From: Melieria omissa
Taxonomy: Eukaryota; Arthropoda; Insecta; Diptera; Ulidiidae
Direction of reading: 5' to 3'
Assembly: GCA_963971225.1 (NCBI GenBank)
Contig: OZ020267.1
Span: forward strand, 122,381,891 to 122,445,890
DNA length: 64,000 nt
Made by a program: the position numbers and the translations under genes. Position 1 is the first letter of the stretch, and every line of letters starts with the position of its first letter. Of the stretch, positions 47,419-60,191 are shown piece by piece. Below the pieces are notes generated by a model. It worked only from the letters and a program-made list of their open reading frames with translations. It had not been told where the DNA came from and searched no databases.

Positions 47419-49491
47419 TACAAATATTTATTAAATTAAAATGAATTATTAAATTACTGAGGCCTGCGGATAATGTAAGTAATATGAGATTAAATCGAAG
47501 CATATTTTACCACAGCACAGCATGCAAGCATTGTTACAATTATTTTATTGCAGATAATTCCATCTAAATATTGCAGATCACGATAAATGAATTTAAAGTA
47601 CATCGAACGAGCGCCCTTTTTTATTTGTCGCCATTTTTCAATAAATTATTTGCCGAACACACGTTTTTGGCTCTCGACCGCCAAACCAATCGCCAATCTC
47701 CCAATGCACAAATCAACTCATTGAAAATTCACGTAAAATAGGACAGGCGCAAACTTTGGCCGAGATTTTTAGAGTAGATTAGAATTGTTGGAATTTTTTC
47801 TGTGTAGCATTTGAATTTTGTTTTTTTTTTTGTGTGTTTGTTGGCCTTCGGCCTTTTCATTGCACACGCCCTTCCCTGTCCTTTGCGTTCTTTGTCGCCG
47901 TCTCTGTTGCACACCCCTCGGCGGCAATTATTGATTCAAAACGTACGCTTCACTAGGTGACAAAATCCGCGGCACTGAGCAAACAGCAAAAATGCCTGGC
48001 CCACACCGCGAGCCGAATCCCCGTTGACAGCAGCAGCGGCGGCGCCCATAAAATCGCCCGTGCAAAGCGAAGCGAAAAAAGAACGCGGCAACAATACTGC
48101 ATGTGTGGTCGCATGGAGCAGAACGTGTTCAATAATTTTGTCAATAAAATGTCAACGAACAATGGGTCACAAAGGCGAACGCCAAAGCGAATTGCCAGCA
48201 ATGGCTCGAGCAGCGTTGGGCCAATGCCTGAGTGTCGACTATGTACATATTCGTACATATATGAAAGTATGGGTGTGTGCGTGTGTGGAAACATATACTG
48301 CGCTCTATGCTGGCAAATGAATTTGAGTGCGGAATGCAGCCGAGCAGCTTTCGCGCGCTCGCTATTTGCCTTTAAACACATTGTGTTTATGGCATAAATT
48401 TACATGTTTTCTACGTAAATTTTCAATTTCAATGCGCGGTCAGATTCGACCCGCCACCAGAGTCCGTTCGCGCGCTATGAAATGGCGAAAAAATGCTGCG
48501 AGTGGGCGCGTCGAAGGGCGGCACCTTCATTTGTCGCCACGAAGCACGGCCAAAGCATGTATCGGTTTCTGTCGCAGCACTGTTGTTGGCGCAAATGCTT
48601 TTAATATTGCATTTCATATTTGCGCAGCTTTAAATTTTTTGTACATTTGAATATTCGAGCTGAATCCTGTTATCACAATCATATAATTAAACGTTTAAAT
48701 TGAACACATTGCAATGCATTGGGAGAATTCCCAAGCATTCCCGGACGAAGTTAATTTAAAGCACCTGCAGCAAATAATTAAAGGAATACTTGCTTGGCAC
48801 CTGAGTTTCGGGCAAATTGCGTAATTTCTGTGCTGTCGTTGCTGTGTCTTGTAATGTGCACAAATATTACACAAATACACAGACACACGCACATACACGA
48901 GCAGAAGCACAAACAACAGAAATATTGAAATATTTATTCAGACATCGTTCTGCCGCCAACACTTAAAGCTGTTGTTGCGCATAATTGAGCCTTCGGGAGC
49001 AACTGAGCGCCGCTCCTGTATGCTAATGCCGATGTTTGTCTGGCCAAGTCGCTGCGAGTAATTTCGGCACAGCACACAACACACACCACACAGCCCACCG
49101 TCCGCGGTGAAGGAGTGGTCGATGAGCTTCAACATTGTCGAAACAGACAATTGGGCACATTTGAAACTTTGAACTTTAATATTCACTCGGCTGCGGGTGG
49201 AAGTACTAACTTCGAATTAAATATTCAGTGAACAATTACTTATTGACACCGTTTAAAATATTTTCAACCGCTCAGACAAATGTTTCCACCAGAAACCATG
49301 GCGCTGGCGTATAATACAAGTTTCATGCCGGAACCGCAGCGAAAGTTGTTTCCATAAATATTAAGATTGCTGCTACATTGCCATCTCTGCGATTACGATG
49401 TTACGATGTTCTGTGATTGCTGGAGGATGAGGTGCGTAGGAGATGAATCATTCAATCATAAATCGCAACAAACAGATGACCATTCACATAC
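47419..49491. other. Non-coding DNA
   Basis: No gene is recognised. A poly-T tract lies near 47820, and a GC-richer block at 47.9-48.6 kb has frames on both strands covering the same bases. Confidence 0.5.
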
Positions 49492-50368
49492 TACATGGGC
49501 TGAAAAGTCTTTGGCCTGACAATGAAAAAACGATATTTTTAGTGCAAAAATGATTTTAATCTTCGACATAATCTCCATTTAGAGTAATGCATTTAGTGTA
49601 ACGGTCTTCCAACATTTCGATGCCTTTCTTATAGTGGTCCGCGTGAAGCTCTTCAAAATAGGCGTTTGTTTCCAACTCGACCTCCTCATTTGAGTAAAAT
49701 CTTTTTCCGGCGAGCCAATTTTTCAACCTGGGAAAGAGGAAATAGTCGCTGGGTGCTAAACCTGGTGAATACGGTGGGTGTTTGACGACTTCGTAGCGTA
49801 ATTCCTCTAATTTTTCTGTCGTATCGCGAGCAGAATGAGCTGGTGCTTTTTGGTCAATTGTCAGCAAACGCGGCACCCATCGCGCGCACAGCTTCCGCAT
49901 GTGTAAATGTTCATGAATGACATGACCAACGCGTTCCTTTGAGATGCCTATGATGTTAGCTATCTCACTCAATTTTATTTTGCGATCATTTAACACAAGG
50001 TCCGTGATTTTTTGGATGTTTTCCGGATTAACTGCCTCATTTGGCCTCCCTGAACGCGGTGCATCACTGGTGCTCGTACGGTCACGACGAAACTCAGCAA
50101 ACCAATACTTGATAGTTGAATTTGGTGGAGCAGATGTATTATAACATTTATCAAGCCATGCTTTTGTTTCCACTGTATTTTTGCCCATCAAAAATACAAA
50201 AATTCAGAGGTAGCGTCACTTCGAAAGCAATAACTTGAAAACGAGTCAACCAAATGTCATGAAACTTTGACAGAATCTAAGTTAAGGATGGTTTTCCATG
50301 TACAACACAATAATTCTTAATTTTTGGCGCCATCTCTATGTCAGGCCAAAGACTTTTCAGCCCATGTA
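49492..50368 (-). mobile_element. Short mariner with intact ends and open frame
   Basis: Perfect terminal inverted repeats of about 28 bp start CATGGGCTGAAAAGTCTTTG at the left and mirror exactly at 50339-50366. TA lies at both edges. The 877-bp element has lost the middle of its transposase gene but the reading frame remains open (see next entry). Perfect ends suggest recent mobility in trans. Confidence 0.95.
49556..50191 (-). pseudogene. Mariner transposase with in-frame core deletion, 211 aa
   Basis: One uninterrupted frame begins at the ATG at 50191. Residues 1-110 hold two helix-turn-helix units (STIKYWFAEFRR; KLSEIANIIGISKERVGHVIHE) joined by the SGRP linker. Then LLTIDQK is fused directly to APAHSARDTTEKL, removing the first aspartate region and the motif around the second. 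The last part keeps HPPYSPGLAPSDYFLFPRLKNWL with the third aspartate and ends with RYTKCITLNGDYVED. Full-length relatives have about 345 residues. It cannot catalyse transposition but could still bind the terminal repeats. Confidence 0.88.
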
Positions 50369-53300
50369 GTAATGTTGATTTCAGCGCCCCAGAAGAGATA
50401 ATATTGTTTGCCCTCATAGGCTGCAATGCATCGCATAGCTCATCGTGGTTTAGAAGGACGTAAAGCAATGTTTATCTTAGTTTATTCTATTTCAGTCTAT
50501 TTCAAAAAATTCAAAACTTCCATTACGTATTTTTCACGTACATAAAGCATGTGCAAACGTGAAAATGTTCTTTCTATAAATATTCCTACATACCTATGTG
50601 CAGGTCATAGAGGAAATTCTTCAACGGGAGAGAAGCCTCAGTAGCCTTAAAATTAAACTTTTACCGTTACCGTCGTTGTAACTATTCTAAGAAAAAGCAA
50701 TTATCGGCATAGGTTAGTGTACTCAGTGCAACTGTATGCGAGTGTATGTTGAAGTGTAAGCACGCTTGTCGTTTTTACGAAGAAAAACTTGTGACATTGA
50801 TTGCTAAATTTTACGTCTGATTGGCTACGAATACCAAGAATTTCTTTTCATTGTAATGCAATAAATATGATCGATTAGATAAATAGAAAATTTAAAACTT
50901 GAATTAAAAAATTCGATTCGATAAAAATCGTATTTCCTCCATGTTCTAAAATTTTTTGCAATTTTGAAGTTTTCTGTTTATAAATCTGAATGAAAGAAAA
51001 CTCAATAAAGAAATATTTGCTTGTGACATGTTGACTACGTTCGTCTCTGGTTCATCAAGGCACCAGCCACTGATTCACTGCACCTTTAGTAATTATAATC
51101 ATGAATACGATTTTTCTGCATACAACTGTCATTAACAAGCAATGAGTAGGCATTTCCCATCCAAATCTAAGGATTTCTACTAACTATATGGCGCATCATT
51201 TGGCATTTGAATGCCAAACCATTGCATATTGTTCACATAATGGGATTGTCTCGCAATGTGCCATTCGAATTGCGTCGATAGGTAAGTGAAGTTAATTATC
51301 GGCAATGAATAGAATGCGACACCAGACACTGGCATATAAATAAGTAAATTAACTGGCGCCCGCTCATTTTCAGTCGACATTAATCCCTTCAAATGCATAA
51401 TTAGGCCGTTCTCGCCAATTTCAATTGCAAATGTCACTGCACACTGCAATCACACTTGATTTTTCATTCATTTCGTTTGCGCATTTTATTCAGCAATCAA
51501 TATGCTGCAGCGCCGAAAACACTTAACACTCCACTTTGCCGCACCTGCAGCGACAGCGCCTGATTAACGCAATTTGAATAATTAATTGCAATTTGATAAT
51601 TACGCCGTTTGTCACCCGACCAGTGCCAGTGCCAGTGCCGCTTTAAGAATGTATGTTTGTGTGTGTGAATGAGTAAGTGAGCGAGTGTGTGTGCACAATT
51701 TGCGTTGTGCCACTTTGCTGCGAAGATGACCTCTTTTGCGGCATTTCCTCTTTAAATGCGAAATGTCCAAATGAATGCGTAATGACTTTAATGCGCTTTA
51801 ATTGTCACTCATACGACCCGTTAACCTCAATTGGACGCCCAAACGAGAGCGCACAGCAAACACGGCCAACAGTGCAATTCACCTGCAAAGTTGATAAATA
51901 ACAATTACACGAAAACAGCGCAATAATTGCACTACCAACAGCGCCCAATTCAATGTGAAAACGCAAATATGTGTGCATTTAATTTAATTGGCACAATCAG
52001 CCAATTCAGCAGGAAGCACACAAAAAGCGCAAACACCACTTAACACAGTTTTGCTAATGCAAAAGTCCTTGAGCACACGCGCTCCGCACACCAACGCACA
52101 ACACACTCGTCGCCTTGCTTGATGCAGTAAAAATTCGAATTGGAAAAACAAAAACAACACTTAACCATGCGCTCGCACTTCCTCCTCGACGCAATGTCAA
52201 CAGCAGCAATTTTATATTCACTTCAAATGAATAAATTTCGTTACGAATCGCAACAACAGCTGTTGCATGTGACACACATGTGCGGCATACATACATAGAT
52301 GCACTTGCACTCACATTCCTGGGCTCCTGCACCCGCTGTGGCAATAATTTACTGACTACCGTCTGGCGCACCAACAACAATGCGCCACCCGTGCAGCGGA
52401 CTCTTGACGCATCCACTCGACAGGGCGACACATTGAGCCAAACTGTTGCCAGGACAGCAAACGCGAACATCCGCAACGGGCGCGTCTACCCGAGTAGAAA
52501 GCCGTGTTTTCTAGTTGGAGCCGCAGCCCGAGCCCGATCCCATTAAAAATGTTCCCGCGGTCAAGCGTAACAAAGTCGCCCGCGCCATGTCACCGACTGC
52601 GCCGCTGTCGCCGCACCAAAAGCCACAATAACAATGAGTGCGGCTATGGCAATAGCTGCAGCAACAATAACAACAACAACAATAGCAGTCGCCACTTTCG
52701 CTGCAAATCGCACAAAGTGCCCGCGGAGTTGAAACCATTAAAACTAATGAGATTTAAATGTGAATTTGTTTGCTTGTTTGTGTTGTCGAGTGCGCCGTGG
52801 CGTATGTAAGTGAATGCAAACATTTGCGCGCGCCAAGTTGGCGTTTGTGTCGCTTGTCATTACGACCGCCGGGGCCCCCGCAGCGTACGCAATTGTTGGT
52901 GTGTGTCGTGGCCCTGCTAATGATGACGGCAGGTGCTCTGGCTGGCAATAATGCTAGATCACATTTTGCTTCAGAAGCAATATCCGCTTTGCGCACGTTC
53001 GAGAGATACTCTGAAAGAACTCCTTCCCTTTAAGCGAGGGAGACTAGTATTGTATTCATTGGAATAGTGGGATGTGCGACCTATACGTGGATCATACTTA
53101 TAGTGATGAACATCAAAGTGTAACGACTCGCCAAGGCAAATCCACTAGGAATTATTGCCAAAAAATTCATAATAGTTAGGATTGTTCAGCCTTCAGGCTA
53201 AAGGTTCAGGTAGTTTTCAAAGAGCGTAGCTCAAGAAACTATTGAGACTTTCCATTTGAAATCTTCCCCAGATACTCAAGACATCATACAATGTGCAGTC

Positions 53301-53547
53301 TCGGTCGAATGTCTCATTTTAAAACTTTTTATTTTAGGATCACAAAAGCTGTCAGGAGTTGTATTTCACTGACTCAGAGTGAGACTATTTCTGAAAAACA
53401 TATATGATTGAGGTTCACTGCACTGCGACTCTTAGGCCGATTAAGAATCTTTTGGAATTGTTTTTTTTTTCAGATCATTCTACGATTAGCAATCAATCCG
53501 TTTCACAAAGGCTTCCAAATTGAACGCCAATTCAAAAATCAACATAC
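50369..53547. other. Non-coding DNA
   Basis: No gene is recognised. The sequence at 51.2-52.9 kb is more complex, with an AACAAT/CAACAA triplet tract near 52656-52688 and a tandem CCAGTG near 51620-51640. A poly-T tract lies near 53460. Confidence 0.5.
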
Positions 53548-54386
53548 TACTGTGGGCAAAAAATAGTAAGACTTTGTTCATAATTTGAAAATTCTTTATT
53601 TATTCTTCCAAATCTATTGTGTCCCTCTCAAAGTAATCCCCCGGCCCCAATACACTTGTGCCAACGTTTTTCCCAATCCTCGAAACAGTTGTTAAAGTCA
53701 CGTTTCGGAATAGCCTTCAATGCGCATAGCTCAAAACGTTTTCCCCGGAGCGGTCGTTTGAGTTTGCTAAACAGCCAGAAATCACACAGAGCTAAATCAG
53801 ACGAATACGGTGGTTGCGGAATGATATTGGTTGAATTTTGGGCGAAAAACTCACGAAGAATCAATTTTTCTTTTCTTAGGCCCAAATGATCTTTTAAAAT
53901 GGTTTCCACTGATCCTTCCGGTATTCCAACGATGCCAATAAGGTCTCTGACTATTGATCGTCGATTCTCGAGCACCAACTCCTTGATTTCATTGACGTGT
54001 TGATCATCAGTTGATGTTGATGGCCGTCCTGGACGTGGTTCGTCGTCAACGCGTTCTCGACCCTCTTTGAACAATTTGTACCAATCAAAAACACTTGCTC
54101 GCGACGTACAATTATTACCGAAGGCCTTTTCCGAACGTTTCGGCACCAGAAATTTGATTCCGCATACAAAATTTACTGGAACTTCTTTGCTGAATAATTT
54201 CACTCATTGTAAATCGCCGAATACACTTTTTGTACTTCAGAAAGACAAGCGTATACTAATCACTAATGATTAGTTTGATGTGGCACAGATGTCACTGACA
54301 GTCATGCCAACCTAAAAAAAACTATTTCGACGAAATTTCCGCGCGAAATGTAAATTAAAAAGTCTTACTATTTCTTGCCCACAGTA
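53548..54386 (-). mobile_element. Second short mariner with intact ends and open frame
   Basis: Terminal inverted repeats begin CTGTGGGCAAAAAATAGTAA at the left and CTGTGGGCAAGAAATAGTAA read inward from the right, flanked by TA on both sides (53548-53549 and 54385-54386). The 839-bp element carries a shortened transposase frame on the minus strand. It is a different mariner family from the one at 49492 but has lost the same region. Confidence 0.93.
53628..54203 (-). pseudogene. Mariner transposase with in-frame core deletion, 191 aa
   Basis: The frame is open from the ATG at 54203 to a stop at 53628. It holds the first helix-turn-helix (SRASVFDWYKLFKEGRERV), the PRPGRPSTS linker, and a second (RSIVRDLIGIVGIPEGSVETIL). 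HLGLRKEKLIL is then fused to REFFAQNSTNIIPQPPYSSDLALCDFWLF. The third catalytic aspartate (CDFW) remains; the first two are deleted. The end, CFEDWEKRWHKCIGAGG, is typical. A full-length relative would have about 345 residues. Not catalytically competent. Confidence 0.87.
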
Positions 54387-57300
54387 GAATTTCTGTTAAG
54401 GTTATTAGTTGAAAGACACACAGAAAGATACTTCAAACTTCCTTAAAAATCCTTCAAAACTTAGATTTTTCGTCACTTCAGGACAGTAAATACATACCCA
54501 GCAATATGCATTCTTCAAGGGAATACAACCTTCAACCTTCAAGGGAATACAACCAAAACAATCTTAATCCGATAACTCCACAATATGCATTTGTCCAACT
54601 CATTCGATTTATTATGCACGACCAGCCATAAGCTTACATACTTACATATGTGTATATTTGTATTCATCCTTTTATAAATCGTTTTCCTTTATAAATGTTT
54701 TTAATATTCGTAGATAAGCAAATTTGTTTTTACTTTATTCACGTTATTTAAAATGAATGAATTGCAGTATTTACTGTATTTTTAATTACATGTTTTTGAC
54801 TACCTTCGGTGCATAAAAACCGCTTCCATAAGAATGAAAATCAGGAAATTCATGCAAATATTAAAGGGAATTCTTGTTGTCATACTTGAATGTGAAGTTT
54901 GTTGTCAGCAAAATTGCTATGTTCCATTTAGTTAAGCATTATCTGAGGCCACAATTAATTTTTATGCGCTGCTGACGTGACTGGACTGTAAAACGCTGTT
55001 GCCGCAATACAATTCAGCGTGGATGTGCACCTAACAGCCGACTTTACGTTTAAAGTTGAACACTTTATGGACACACACACGCACACACATTAGCGCCGGA
55101 AACGTTAAGTTCGCTCGACTGTTTAAAACGCTGTCATGTGTCACACGTGCGACAAATGTTTTTGAGTGACGAGGCACACGTGCTACCCAGCAGCTGTTGC
55201 CGCCGCCATTGTTTTGGCTGCTGCTACGCTCCGCAGCACAGCCGCAGTAGTGCCAGCAAAAATTTGCCAGAGTGCGCTCCAAAAACGCTCTAAATGTAGA
55301 ACGAGCGGCATTTCATCGCCTAGACGAACCGAGATGAGCGCCACATCCACTGAAAAGTGTAGTAGTTTTGCTTTCCGCTCGTTCGACGTGCTTAACGTTT
55401 GTCATCATGAAACAATGCGCAAATAAACCGGCGAACAATGTAAACTCACATTAAGAGTCTTTGCCATTTTTCGCCCACTCTAGGGAGCCGTTTCGCTGCT
55501 CCTGCCTGCGCTGCCACTCGTCGCAAACAATCGGAACAAAGTTTCAACGAAACACAAACATCGCTCGCAAACACTTCCCGCTGCCGCTCGCACGCAAATT
55601 AGCTACTTATGATGCAACAAAAAACTCATAAATTAATCAATTTACACGCACTGGCTCCGAATAATTCGCCGGATTAATTTACTTTGCGCTCAAAGCCGCA
55701 ATCAAATGAATTTTCATAAATTTTAACGCAGCCATGAAAATGTAAACAATTTGCCACCACGTCCGGCCCCACCCAGCTACCGCGCCAACGTCGTCAAATT
55801 TATGCTCCACATAGCCTCCCCTTCCCCCTGCGCCCTCCCCACCCCCATTCAGTTCGCTCTGCCGCACGGTGCGCCTGTTGCTCGCCGCTCACCGGGATGC
55901 TTGTGTCGAGGACACTTCGCAGCGAGAGGCAATGAGGTGGGCGGCGCGCGGGCCGCATGGAAATGGCACGAGTCTAAAATGTACTTAAGTGCACACGCCT
56001 ATTGGGTGGCGGAGGATTGTGCAGCGTGCCAAAACCCGCACAAATCACAAAGACAGAACAACAAAAGCGAATGCCAAAAACGAAGACGGAAACAGAGTGC
56101 GAACAGCGAACGGCGGAAAACAAACATAAAGAAATCCTTGAAACAGTTAAGCAGTTGACAAGTTGTCACAACTTGACACACCCGCGCCGTACATCCCACT
56201 TCTTCGGCCCCCATAACGGGCGGCATTGTATGCCCGGCGAGCGGGCGCGGGACGCATGAGCGGCAGCTTGTTGCCGGCGCTCAAGAGCAAGCGAAATTCT
56301 TCATTTATAAATTACCTTCCATTAAAATCGCAGATAAATTCATTCATATCCGGTGCGTCGCGAGACTGCCGGCATGCCCGCCAGGACTTCCGCAAGACGC
56401 GACGCCGCGGCATGCGGACATCGCGCGCACACGGAATTGATGCGCGCAGTAAATCTTCAAGTGCGGCGAATTCGCAGCGCGCAGACAAGTCAACGGCAGG
56501 GAAATGGAACTCAATTTGCGTAGACTCCGCAACGCCGGCTGGCTGACTTCGAGCACTCACCGGCAGCGCTGCCGTCATACTCGTAGAGTAGGCAGTGTCA
56601 CTGCGCTGGAGCGCAAATGATTAACAGACTCCGCCGTCGAACATGAAGTGCCGCCGCCCACCGCCCACCGCCACCTGGCCGCAATTCATTCGCCGCACCG
56701 ACACCGCAAACTAAATCGAAATCGACTAAAACGACAAACTCCTTCGCCGGGCCGCTGTCAGGTGAGTTATAGCGAATGAGTTTGACTTCGTCAGCTGCAG
56801 CGGCTGCTACTGCGTCTGCGTCATCTTATCGCTGCACTCGACCGGGCCACTGCACCGCGCTGCAGTGCAAACACTCAAACGTCTTCAGACACACTTGCAA
56901 CAGTTTGAAGGTTGCCCAACACTTTTTCGCCCTTCTTCTCGGCGACAGTACAGGTGATGCAGCGTGTAGTGCAGAAACTTCTCATTCTGCCAGCATTTTT
57001 TGCACAAATTTATTTCAGAGTGTCATGAAATTTTCATGTCAAGGCAAGAATGAAAATGCCAAAGTTTCACATTGCAACGGAGATTCGTTTATTCGATGGT
57101 GGGAATTGCAGATGTACGGTTTCGTTATAATTTCATAAGTGCAAAAAACTGCAAAATAGTTGAAAGGCTTTATGACTTGACCACAATTGTGTTTTCTTTA
57201 ATTTAATTCTAATTAAATCGCTCTAAATAAGGAATATTTTCATCTCAGTTCAGCTTTCTTAAGCTTCGCCTGGGTGAAAAGGGTGCAAAAGCAAAATATG

Positions 57301-57756
57301 GAAAGTGAACGAAGTTTCTTTGTGCAAGCTTATTTCTGTGGTAATTCTATTTCCAAGATACCACAGCAGACAACAAGTAACATCTTTCAAATCAAGGTTG
57401 AATACACTCAAAAATAAATTCTTTTGCGGACGAAGTTTTGCCTTACAACTATTCGAAATTAGGGATATGTGCGAATTCGATAAATTGCGTTTGAAATTTA
57501 AGACATTTCAAAATTACTTCAGATATTAGACACAATGATTATGGAAGCCGGAGGTCCTGGTGGTTAATGTTCCTTCTTTTTATAAAATGTAATAATAAAT
57601 GGCGCACACAGAATTTCATTTAGGGCGTTCACACAACATTTGAGCCCAATCCTTTTTGAAACCCTATTTGCTGCCCAAAATATTTGCAGTATACTTATAT
57701 TTTGGAGGAGGGGTGTGCGGGGTGTGCGCCATTGAATTACACTATGAGTTTTCCAA
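54387..57756. other. Non-coding DNA with GC-rich, CpG-rich block
   Basis: No gene is recognised. A CA run lies near 55071-55087. The part at 55.1-56.9 kb is GC- and CpG-rich with CGC/GCC triplets and could hold a promoter or untranslated exon. A CAG/GTGAGT donor-like site is at 56759-56767, but one such match is expected by chance. After 57.1 kb the sequence is AT-rich. Confidence 0.45.
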
Positions 57757-58292
57757 TTAACCCTTTCGCAATTTTGTTGCGATATGGCACATTGCTACTT
57801 TGTGGACGTCTGAACCCTCTGTGGTTTTAAGAATATATTTTTTTGTTGGTCTTTACTTGGTATGGTAGAATAGTTTGAAGTTTTAGGAATAATACGAAAT
57901 TAATGAACTAAATATTTAAGTTTAAAAAAGAGAAGTATACACGTTTTTGTAATGGTAAATCTTGACACAGTAAAGGAGGAAGAAGCGGAAAGCTTAAGAT
58001 AACTTTTTTTGACGTTTTCTTTCAATTGAGATACTTTTTTTTTTAATTTTGGCTGAAGTCAATGAAGAAATATTCAAATTTTCGTTATTCGTAAAAAGTT
58101 TTATGTTTAAGTAATTATTACAGCCACAACGATGTGGTTGCTCTCATAGAAAAACACTCGCAAATACAGAGTCCGAGCATAAAAATTTAAAAATGTCTTT
58201 TGGAAAGTTGCTAATATAACCAGATAGAAGCCTACAACGTAAAATTTAAAATTGTAACTTTCCCCAGAAAAAACCTGCAGCGAAAGGGTTAA
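57757..58292. mobile_element. TTAA-flanked MITE, copy B (piggyBac-like)
   Basis: TTAA at 57757-57760 and 58289-58292 bounds a 536-bp element. Its ends are perfect 9-bp inverted repeats, CCCTTTCGC and GCGAAAGGG. It is homologous in inverted orientation to copy A at 37251-37576, over about 40 bp at one end and a GATATGG/TATATGG segment at the other. TTAA duplication and CCC ends fit the piggyBac superfamily. There is no transposase frame, so it is non-autonomous. Confidence 0.82.
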
Positions 58293-60101
58293 CAAAAACC
58301 AGCAATAGACATGGATACGGGAGAAAATCCACCAAGTAGAATCCAAGGGGTGGTGCTGGTTAGAGTTCCGCCCCCCTAGAGATTAGAAGGTGCGAGAACC
58401 GCAAAACTGTTTGAGAAGGTCAATCCTACGTGAACTAACTGCTGTCAACCTCACAGGAAATGTAGCAAAAACAAAGGTTCTTTATCGGATCAGAATAGGT
58501 GAGCCTTATAGAAGCCCTAAGCTCACTATAAGCACGTAAAGGGGAAAAATATAAATTTAATTGGTTGTGTTGTCTCAAATAAGAGGCAGTTATATCGGTT
58601 TCGAACTCGAAAAAATGTAATTAAATTAAACTAAACTGAATTGAATCTGAATTGTGGAAGGGCCTGGCTCAAGGCTAAAAAATTTAATTGAATGAAAAAA
58701 GATTTGAATTTACTTAACATATCTACAAAGATGATCTTCTATCGAATCAAGCATTCAAGATATTTCGGCCCAAGGCTTTACGCAGCTTGAAAGCCCAAAG
58801 TGTTAGAGTTTCTGCTCGAATCAATCGATTTCACTGTATTCCTGACGCACTTCGGCCTTCACTCAAAGCCAGCATCATATTTTCATCAAGATGAATGTTA
58901 ACATACCTTTGTACATACATAGATATATATCTACATCTATAGTATAGGTATCAGCGCATCGGACTATTTGAGGCGCAACAGCGAAACTTATGAAGCAGTT
59001 GCGCAGAGCTGATTGCAAGAAGCAAAGCTGTGCGCCTAAGTGCAGTAAAAGTTCTTTCGCTTCAACACTCAGCATATTCTTAGCGATTTAATTTTGGAGA
59101 TGCTGCAAAATTGCACTTAAACGCCTGTCAGACGGAGCAGGGCCGCGTTGCGTAAGCGACCAATGCCGATGCCGAAAGCTTCAGCTGCGCATTTGCATTG
59201 CCAAGGCAACGTTGCTTTTATCCATTGGCAATTTATGACTTGATGTTGTGTTTTGTTTTCAAATTACGTTGCATTAGTTGCACGAAAACATACCTGCTAC
59301 ATATCTACTGTATAGACAAGAAATTGCAAATGTGTGGGTGTGCTTTAATATTCCTGAAACACTTTCTAACAAAAGTTGTCTTCTTACGGAAGACAAATTA
59401 AAGAAGACAAATTCTTGCAGGTGTAATTCCTTCGCCGTTCTGGTTCACTTTACATATACTTAAATTGATGAAAATGCAATTTTTTATTGGTTCAGATCTG
59501 CATACGTGCACAATACCTCATCATGTTCCATAAGTTTTCGATATTGTTGCATTCGGTGATGTACACAGGCATCGCCATTGTGTCCCGTAAACTTTTTGCT
59601 TACTTGCCGTTTCGTTAATTTTCTATCGTTCGTTTTACAACAAACTTTTTAATTGTGATCCGCCTCATGCTCGTGGGTGGGCCAACATGTGAGGCAGTTG
59701 GTGTGTATCTGTGCCAGCGTTGATTCGCTGCTCGTGTAGCTTAGAAGCCCGAAATATGAAAAATGATACAATATTTTCTTTCAAATGAAAAGTAAACAGA
59801 AATACAACTGTTATACATCTCTCTTAGGCACTTTTCAAAAAGAAGAAAGTAGCAATGTAAAGAAAGCCACGAACTGGAACCCACTAGCCGGGGTAGAAAA
59901 ACCACTCGATAGGGCCATGTGAGAAGGACAGACGACCATGGGACATGATTAACGCTTCATGTTCCAATTGGAATTCGAGAAAGCGATGATGACGATCATG
60001 GCGCTGTACAACGTTATTACTTTGATTTTTTTTTTAATTTATCACAAATTCCATCTTACTCTTCCCAATCGGGAACAAGTCATTATTTATTATTTTATTA
60101 A
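58293..60101. other. Non-coding DNA
   Basis: I see no gene, inverted repeat or long tandem repeat. A poly-T tract lies near 60029-60038. Confidence 0.55.
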
Positions 60102-60191
60102 TTAACTCTTTCAGTCACAATGTCCAATATATACGACTACAGCCCATAAATTCATACAGCGTGCTGTTATTTTCATATCAGAAAGGGTTAA
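60102..60191. mobile_element. 90-bp TTAA-flanked mini-element (candidate)
   Basis: TTAA-CTCTTTCAGTC on the left and, read inward from the right, TTAA-CCCTTTCTGAT bound only 90 bp. The 7-bp end CYCTTTC with TTAA matches the border design of the 37251 and 57757 elements, but the interior is too short to show homology. It may be an extreme deletion derivative of that family or a chance arrangement. Confidence 0.4.

Noticed and set aside
47953..48397. Two frames of over 140 codons on opposite strands over the same bases
   Set aside because: Both cannot be coding and neither shows a domain. This is a typical shadow effect in a GC-richer block.
56759..56767. Perfect 5' splice donor consensus CAG/GTGAGT
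   Set aside because: About one such 9-mer match is expected by chance in 64 kb on two strands, and I cannot identify a matching exon or acceptor.
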